64,000 nt of DNA, taken from NCBI GenBank assembly GCA_002238785.1, contig MPNA01000001.1:124001-188000 (forward strand). The letters are read 5' to 3'. The position numbers and the translations under genes were made by a program. The stretch is from a bacterium OM1 bin76 (lineage in GTDB: Bacteria > Actinomycetota > Acidimicrobiia > Spongiisociales > ZC4RG35). How positions within the stretch are numbered: the stretch's first letter is position 1; each line of letters starts with the position of its first letter. This document shows, piece after piece, positions 59,348-64,000 of the stretch. The notes under the pieces are model-generated. The model did no database searches. It saw nothing but the letters and a program-made list of their open reading frames with translations, and was not told the DNA's origin.

Positions 59348-60109
59348 CTAAGTTTTCCCTAACATCTTGGCGTAACTGACAGACCGCTCGGCCGGTGTCC
59401 ACAACGAGCAGTCGGCGCACTTGGCGCCGTCGCTGATCTCCGTCTGGTAATAGAGGCAGCAGGCATTGCGTTCCCACGCCCATTGCAGACCATCACCAAT
59501 CCGAACAACCTGACCTGACCGCGCCAACTCGCGGCGGGAGGAGGTGGCAAAAAAGCCCTCGACCAGGTGGCGGATTCGCTCAGCCTGGCCGGTGAGAGGT
59601 CCCACGAACGCGCCGAAGGACGCGGCACACGACGAACCGACGTTGCCCCACAACAATGCCTCGCCGATGGGCATGGACCGGTGAGCGGCATCAACGAACG
59701 TCGCCAGGTGCTCGTCGATCAGGACACGGCGCAGAACAGCCAAGTCGCCATCGGCGGCCACCAACTCCGCTCGGTCCACTCGGACCGCGTTGAGGCGATG
59801 CTGATCCATGCCGATCGCGGTGGACTTCGGGTGGACCGAGAGAACATCACCCGACATGACGAACGACCCGATGGCAACCGTGGCGACCCGGAAGACGTAA
59901 CCCTGAGCGAACAGGGACATCGCCGCCATGTCATCGGCGCCCCAAGCGGCGGCGGTCGGACGCACGATGTTCAACAATTGCGTCGGATCGGTGATCAGAC
60001 CGTTGCAGGACAGCCATCTCCCACCGCCATCCGCTGTGCCGACCGAGATGCGGAGATAGTCAACGGTCGCCAGCAGTTCTTCCACCACATCACGGCCCCG
60101 GTTGCTCAT
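59348..60109 (-). CDS. FhuF-like iron-sulfur protein
   Basis: A 253-residue protein whose C-terminus carries the FhuF [2Fe-2S] site: NACCLYYQTEISDGAKCADC, i.e. Cys-Cys-x10-Cys-x2-Cys. FhuF-like proteins reduce ferric siderophores in the cytoplasm. The preceding domain is helical (FVDAAHRSMPIGEALLWGNV resembles the iron-transport C-terminal region of IucA/FhuF). The ATG at 60109 has a GGAG 7 bases upstream. It is divergent from imuB, and the LexA site lies between them. No siderophore or transporter genes are nearby. Confidence 0.82.
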   Translation of the reverse strand: MSNRGRDVVEELLATVDYLRISVGTADGGGRWLSCNGLITDPTQLLNIVRPTAAAWGADDMAAMSLFAQGYVFRVATVAIGSFVMSGDVLSVHPKSTAIGMDQHRLNAVRVDRAELVAADGDLAVLRRVLIDEHLATFVDAAHRSMPIGEALLWGNVGSSCAASFGAFVGPLTGQAERIRHLVEGFFATSSRRELARSGQVVRIGDGLQWAWERNACCLYYQTEISDGAKCADCSLWTPAERSVSYAKMLGKT

Positions 60110-60184
60110 ATTTGCGCTCCTTCGATTCCGGCGGCGTCCCGGTTGACCTGAAGATACAAGGTCCAAAGTTCTCCCTTGCTTCAC

Positions 60185-60213
60185 TTGTAATCGAACATAT
60201 GTTCGATTACTCT
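60185..60213 (+). promoter_or_regulatory. LexA box within the imuB-dnaE2 promoter
   Basis: A perfect 16-base palindrome TCGAACATATGTTCGA at 60191-60206 matches the actinobacterial/Gram-positive LexA site (GAAC-N4-GTTC). It fills the 17-base spacer between TTGTAA (60185-60190) and TACTCT (60208-60213) on the plus strand, so LexA would block polymerase directly. It also lies 80-100 bases upstream of the divergent FhuF-like gene. Confidence 0.9.
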
Positions 60214-60254
60214 ATACGGATTCCCAACTGAACTTGCCAACCGAAGGAGGTGCG

Positions 60255-61700
60255 ATGCGGGTCGCGTGTCTGCTTATCTCTCATCTGAGAGCCAAGTCTG
60301 AGATGCGCCGCCACGCGCGCTTGGAAGACCGACCGGCAGTGATCGTCGATCGTTCGGGGTCCACTCCCCTAGTGGTGGATCGAACTCCTCAAGCTTTCGA
60401 GGTGAGAGTTGGGATGACCCTGGAGCAGGCCATCTCCCACCATGCCGACAGCATCGTCCTGGAGGCCGACGAACCCTATTACCAGCAGGTGTTCGACGAT
60501 GTGCTGGGGTCACTTGTGAACGTGGGGCATCGCGTGGAGGGCTCGGCACTCGGCACGGTATATGCACGTCTGGACGGCTTGGAAGCCCTATACGGCGGAG
60601 AGGAGCACCTGGTGTACACCCTCCTGCGAGCCGTTCCCCACGATCTGGAACCGGCGGTGGGAGTGGCCGACGCCAAATTTCCAGCCTTCGTGGCAGCCCG
60701 GACCGGGAAGGCGATGCAGGTGGTCTGGGTACCCGCCGATGCAACTCGGTTCCTCTCTCCCCATTCCATCGACCTGCTTCCCGTCTCGGCTGAGATCAAA
60801 GAAGGCCTCCACCTTCTGGGACTGCACACCATGGGTGCGGTAGCCGAGTTGCCCAAAGGACTTTTGACCGACCAGTTCGGCATGGAAGGACTGCAGGCGT
60901 GGTCCCTGTGCAACGGCATCGACGAGCGGCCCCTGATCCCCCTGGAGGCGACCGAGACCATCGTCGAGACCACCTCCTTCCCCCACCAAGCAGCCTCCTT
61001 GGAACTCTTCTTGGTAACGGTGGACATCCTTTTGAAAAAGGCCTTCTCCCGACCCCGCATGCTGGGCAGACAGGCGGCAGGAGTGGTCCTGGAATGCAGT
61101 TGCGACGGCGCCCTGTCATGGAGGAAGTCGGTCCATTTCAAACGAGGCCTGCACGGATGGAGACAGGCCTCTCCGATCATCAGGAACCAAGTGAAGATGG
61201 ACCCTCCCCGGATGGCCATCGAAGAGATCCGACTGAGCCTGACCGATCTCAGCGGAGCATCGGGGGTGCAACTCGGGCTGTGGGCAGATCCGAAGAAGGT
61301 CAAGTGGCGTCGCATTCGAGAGGTGGAGAAGAAGCTTCGATCCAAGATGCCCGCCAACCACATCCTGCACCGGGTGGTGGAGGTGGCGCCCTGGCATCCG
61401 GCGCCGGAGATGCGGGCCGTTCAGGTTCCCGTTGACCGATCAGAAAACTATGCCATCAAACCGGTGGCCACGCCCACCCAGGTCTCGGTCCGAGAAGGTG
61501 ACCATCGCCGACCGGTGGCGGTGCTATTGGGAGACCGGTGGCGTTCGGTGACCCGGGTAGCCGACCTCTGGACCTTCGATCTGTGGTGGCTGCCCCAACC
61601 GATCACCCGAATCTATTACCGGCTGGGAGAAGAGAACGGGCGACAGATCACCCTCTTCTATGACCGAAGAGGACATTGCTGGTACCGGCAGAACGGCTGA
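60255..61700 (+). CDS. imuB: ImuB-like Y-family polymerase homologue (likely non-catalytic)
   Basis: A 481-residue Y-family protein. The region that should hold the first catalytic acidic residues reads MRVACLLISHLRAKSEMRRH, without the DMDAFF motif, and the second reads GTVYARLDGLEALYGGEEHL in place of SxDExxLD. This loss is typical of ImuB, which serves as a clamp-binding adaptor for DnaE2 during SOS mutagenesis. ATG at 60255 sits behind GAAGGAGGTG. It is preceded by the LexA box and followed by dnaE2 after 16 bases. An imuA' gene is absent from this position. Confidence 0.88.
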   Translation: MRVACLLISHLRAKSEMRRHARLEDRPAVIVDRSGSTPLVVDRTPQAFEVRVGMTLEQAISHHADSIVLEADEPYYQQVFDDVLGSLVNVGHRVEGSALGTVYARLDGLEALYGGEEHLVYTLLRAVPHDLEPAVGVADAKFPAFVAARTGKAMQVVWVPADATRFLSPHSIDLLPVSAEIKEGLHLLGLHTMGAVAELPKGLLTDQFGMEGLQAWSLCNGIDERPLIPLEATETIVETTSFPHQAASLELFLVTVDILLKKAFSRPRMLGRQAAGVVLECSCDGALSWRKSVHFKRGLHGWRQASPIIRNQVKMDPPRMAIEEIRLSLTDLSGASGVQLGLWADPKKVKWRRIREVEKKLRSKMPANHILHRVVEVAPWHPAPEMRAVQVPVDRSENYAIKPVATPTQVSVREGDHRRPVAVLLGDRWRSVTRVADLWTFDLWWLPQPITRIYYRLGEENGRQITLFYDRRGHCWYRQNG

Positions 61701-61716
61701 GACAAGGGGCGGGAGT

Positions 61717-64000
61717 GTGGCTTCAGGCTATGTGGAACTTCATTGCAAGAGCTTCTATTCCTTCGGGATAGGAGCATCACACGTCCACGAACTCCTGGCC
61801 CGAGCCAAGGAGTACGGCTATCCGGCCATGGCCCTCACCGATACCAACCTGTGCGGAGCGTTGGAGTTTGCCCGCCTTGCCAACAACCTGGGAATCCATC
61901 CGGTGACCGGCGGAGAGATGACCCTGGCGGACAACACCCGGCTGACCCTTCTGGCTCGTACCAGAAAGGGATATGCCAATCTTTCCCGGTTGTTCACCCT
62001 GGCCAACAGCGCCGACCGCAAAAGCCCCCGGCTTGACCTCAACCACCTGCCGACTCATTCGGAGGGACTGATCCTTCTCACCGGAGGTCGTCAGAGCCAA
62101 CTTGCCCAACTGACCCTGTCCGGCCGGTTCCCGCAGGCCCGGGATCTTCTCGACCGCTACCGGGATTGGTTCGGCCCGGACCGGGTGTATGTGGAACTGC
62201 AGCAGAATCTCCTGCAGGGCGACACCCGACGCAACCAGGAATTATCGGCTCTGGCCAGCGCCGAAGGTCTGCCGGTGGTGGCCACCAACGACGTTCACTA
62301 TCACACCCCGGACAGGTACAGGCTGCAGAACGCACTGGTAGCAGCCAAGCACAACACCACCATGGATCAGGCCCTCCCCCACATCAGACCCAACCATCAC
62401 CTCTGCCTCAAGTCTGCAGAACAGATGGAACGCCTGTTCCACGACGCCCCCCATGCAGTCTCCAACACTCTGAAGATCGCCGATCAATGCTCTTTCGACC
62501 TCAGCACCGACCTTGGCTACCGCCTCCCCGAACCCGATGTTCCACCCGGGCACACTCCCAGCAGCCACCTTCGCAAGCTCTGCCATGAAGCCGCTCTCCG
62601 GCGCTACGGTTCCATCACCCCGTCTGTCCGGAAACGTTTGACAGAAGAGTTCCGGCTGATCGAGATGCACAGTCTGGCCGGGTTTCTGTTGCTCTATCGG
62701 GAGATCGTGCTCATCGCTCACAAGATCATGGAAGAAGAAGGTTTGATACATCCCGGAACGCCGCTCGAACGGCAACCGCCCGGCAGAGGGCGAGGATCAT
62801 CGGTGGCTCTTTTGGTGGGATATCTGATCGGCATCAGCCACGTCGATCCCCTCCGGTGGAACCTCTCCCTGGAACGGTTCATCTCTGACGACACCACCTT
62901 GCTTCCCGATATCGACCTCGACTTTCCCCGCCACCTCCGGGACAAGCTCATCGAGCGAATCCACCGCCACTTCGGAGTCGAATATGCGGTGCTCACCGGC
63001 GCCATCTCCACCTACACCGTCAAGGGCGCCATCCAGGATCTGGGCAAAGCGTTCGGACTGCCGAGCCAAGACCTGAGCCTTCTGTCGAAACAGATCCACT
63101 CCCATGACGCGCGGGATCTGCGAGACGAGATGCTGGAACTCCCCGCCTTCCGGGATCGGGTGGAAGCCGTCGGGTGGAAGAACCTGATCGAAATCGCCCC
63201 TCAACTGATGGGGGCGCCCAAAAACCTCAGCCAGCACGTGGGAGGGATGATCCTCAGCAGCACCCCCATACCGGAGATGGTCCCGGTCCGACAAGGGGCC
63301 ATCGAGGGTCGTTTCATCATGGATTGGAACAAGGACAACGTGGCCGACGCCAACTTCGCCAAGATCGACCTGCTCTCCCTGCCGGCGCTCGACCAACTTC
63401 ACGAGGCTTTGGACCTGATCGAGGAACGGGAAGGCCGCAGACCCGACCTGAGCCGGATCGATCCCCAAGATCACCAGGTCTACGAAATGATCACAGCAGG
63501 CCGATCCAAAGGCGTCTTCCTGCTCCAGTCGCCCGCCCAGTTGAAGATGGGGCGGCGTCTTCGACCCCGCAACCTCCTGGACCTCGCCTATCAGGTGGCC
63601 CTTATTCGCCCGGGAGTGGGAGTGCAGGGAAGCGCCGTCTCGTTGTTCTTGGAGAGATACCGCCACGGCGCCTCCTGGGAATATGACCATCCCCTGGAAA
63701 AACGCGCCCTGGAACGGGGTTGCGGGGTGATCGTCTGGCAGGAACAGGTGGTCCAACTCATCATGGATGTGGCGGGAATGACCGCCGCTCAGGCCGATGA
63801 GATCCGCAGAAGCTTCGCCCGGCGCAACAACCGGCACCTGATTGCCATGCACTGGAAGTCATTTCTCCAAGGCGCACAGCAGCGAGGCGTTCCGAGACCG
63901 ATAGCGCGGAAGATCTTCTCCAAGATCAACGGTCACTACATGTTTCCTGAATCCCATTCCCACGCCTTTGCCATCACCGCCTATCAGGTGGCCTGGCTCA
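61717..64000 (+). CDS. dnaE2: Error-prone DNA polymerase III alpha subunit DnaE2 (cut by window end)
   Basis: A C-family polymerase for SOS translesion synthesis; the first 761 residues are in the window. It begins at GTG 61717 (ASGYVELHCKSFYSFGIGAS). Polymerase catalytic residues are present in TTLLPDIDLDFPRHLRDKLI and FAKIDLLSLPALDQL, and GRGRGSSVALLVGYLIGISH matches the family. In the N-terminal PHP domain metal ligands are altered: LHCKS for the usual LHxHS, and LTDTNLCGA where LTDHxxxxG is usual, while TNDVHYHTP remains. The 3' end with the helix-hairpin-helix and OB regions lies outside. Confidence 0.93.
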   Translation, partial: MASGYVELHCKSFYSFGIGASHVHELLARAKEYGYPAMALTDTNLCGALEFARLANNLGIHPVTGGEMTLADNTRLTLLARTRKGYANLSRLFTLANSADRKSPRLDLNHLPTHSEGLILLTGGRQSQLAQLTLSGRFPQARDLLDRYRDWFGPDRVYVELQQNLLQGDTRRNQELSALASAEGLPVVATNDVHYHTPDRYRLQNALVAAKHNTTMDQALPHIRPNHHLCLKSAEQMERLFHDAPHAVSNTLKIADQCSFDLSTDLGYRLPEPDVPPGHTPSSHLRKLCHEAALRRYGSITPSVRKRLTEEFRLIEMHSLAGFLLLYREIVLIAHKIMEEEGLIHPGTPLERQPPGRGRGSSVALLVGYLIGISHVDPLRWNLSLERFISDDTTLLPDIDLDFPRHLRDKLIERIHRHFGVEYAVLTGAISTYTVKGAIQDLGKAFGLPSQDLSLLSKQIHSHDARDLRDEMLELPAFRDRVEAVGWKNLIEIAPQLMGAPKNLSQHVGGMILSSTPIPEMVPVRQGAIEGRFIMDWNKDNVADANFAKIDLLSLPALDQLHEALDLIEEREGRRPDLSRIDPQDHQVYEMITAGRSKGVFLLQSPAQLKMGRRLRPRNLLDLAYQVALIRPGVGVQGSAVSLFLERYRHGASWEYDHPLEKRALERGCGVIVWQEQVVQLIMDVAGMTAAQADEIRRSFARRNNRHLIAMHWKSFLQGAQQRGVPRPIARKIFSKINGHYMFPESHSHAFAITAYQVAWL

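Overview
The window is a high-GC chromosomal segment that reads as an actinobacterium. The signs are the dcw order ftsI-ftsL-rsmH-mraZ with tandem MraZ-box repeats, a DUF3040 membrane protein, an Mca-like mycothiol amidase, a MutT1-type Nudix/histidine-phosphatase fusion, a DUF222-HNH gene, a LexA box of the actinobacterial type (TCGAACATATGTTCGA), an imuB-dnaE2 mutagenesis pair, and the tlyA-nadK-recN ... pyrG-nudix-xerD ... scpA-scpB-rluB-cmk order known from mycobacteria. The remnant of an RCC1-like repeat gene and the DUF222-HNH gene would fit the Acidimicrobiia, but that placement is a guess.

Layout. 0-5.4 kb (minus strand): the division cluster start (ftsI partial, ftsL, rsmH, mraZ), an HNH nuclease, a MerR-type regulator, a DUF3040 protein and dinB. 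5.5-11.1 kb: histidine phosphatase, membrane pyrophosphatase hppA, PolX, a DUF429 protein and a 43-residue membrane protein too short for routine calling. 11.1-15.6 kb: ybaK followed by a complete-looking Tad/Flp pilus operon core (tadZ-like?, tadA, tadB, tadC, Flp pilin, tadE, tadG-like) behind a promoter with a pseudo-palindromic operator. 15.7-18 kb: an IspD-like half protein beside an intact but divergent IspD, a flavin reductase and a universal stress protein. 18.3-37.9 kb (minus): a long housekeeping run of tightly packed genes. It holds pyrimidine synthesis (pyrC, pyrD, pyrE, pyrF, pyrG), cmk, aroA, rluB, scpAB, an HD protein, a DksA/TraR zinc finger, xerD, a Nudix enzyme, an acyl-CoA ligase, an ECHDC3-type crotonase, recN, nadK, tlyA, a methyltransferase and mca. 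Many junctions are 4-base overlaps using NTGA (ATGA, GTGA, TTGA, probably CTGA), which implies translational coupling.

38.2-47.8 kb (minus) is the most unusual part: a four-gene operon of a small membrane protein, a secreted/anchored von Willebrand A protein with near-identical ectodomain repeats, a 1112-residue tubulin/FtsZ-superfamily protein and a 985-residue six-pass membrane protein of unknown family. It resembles the FtsZ-like plus vWA membrane-remodelling systems predicted from genome context, but two of the four components match nothing I recognise.

48-57.4 kb (plus): an alpha-beta fused E1 2-oxoacid dehydrogenase coupled to a LOG-like protein and a MutT1-like enzyme, an acidic small protein, a GntR regulator, a MacB-type ABC exporter and a D-cysteine desulfhydrase-family PLP enzyme. 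57.9-64 kb: DUF222-HNH gene, FhuF-like Fe-S protein, then an SOS promoter driving imuB and dnaE2, the latter cut by the window end. No rRNA, tRNA, CRISPR array, prophage or insertion sequence was seen.
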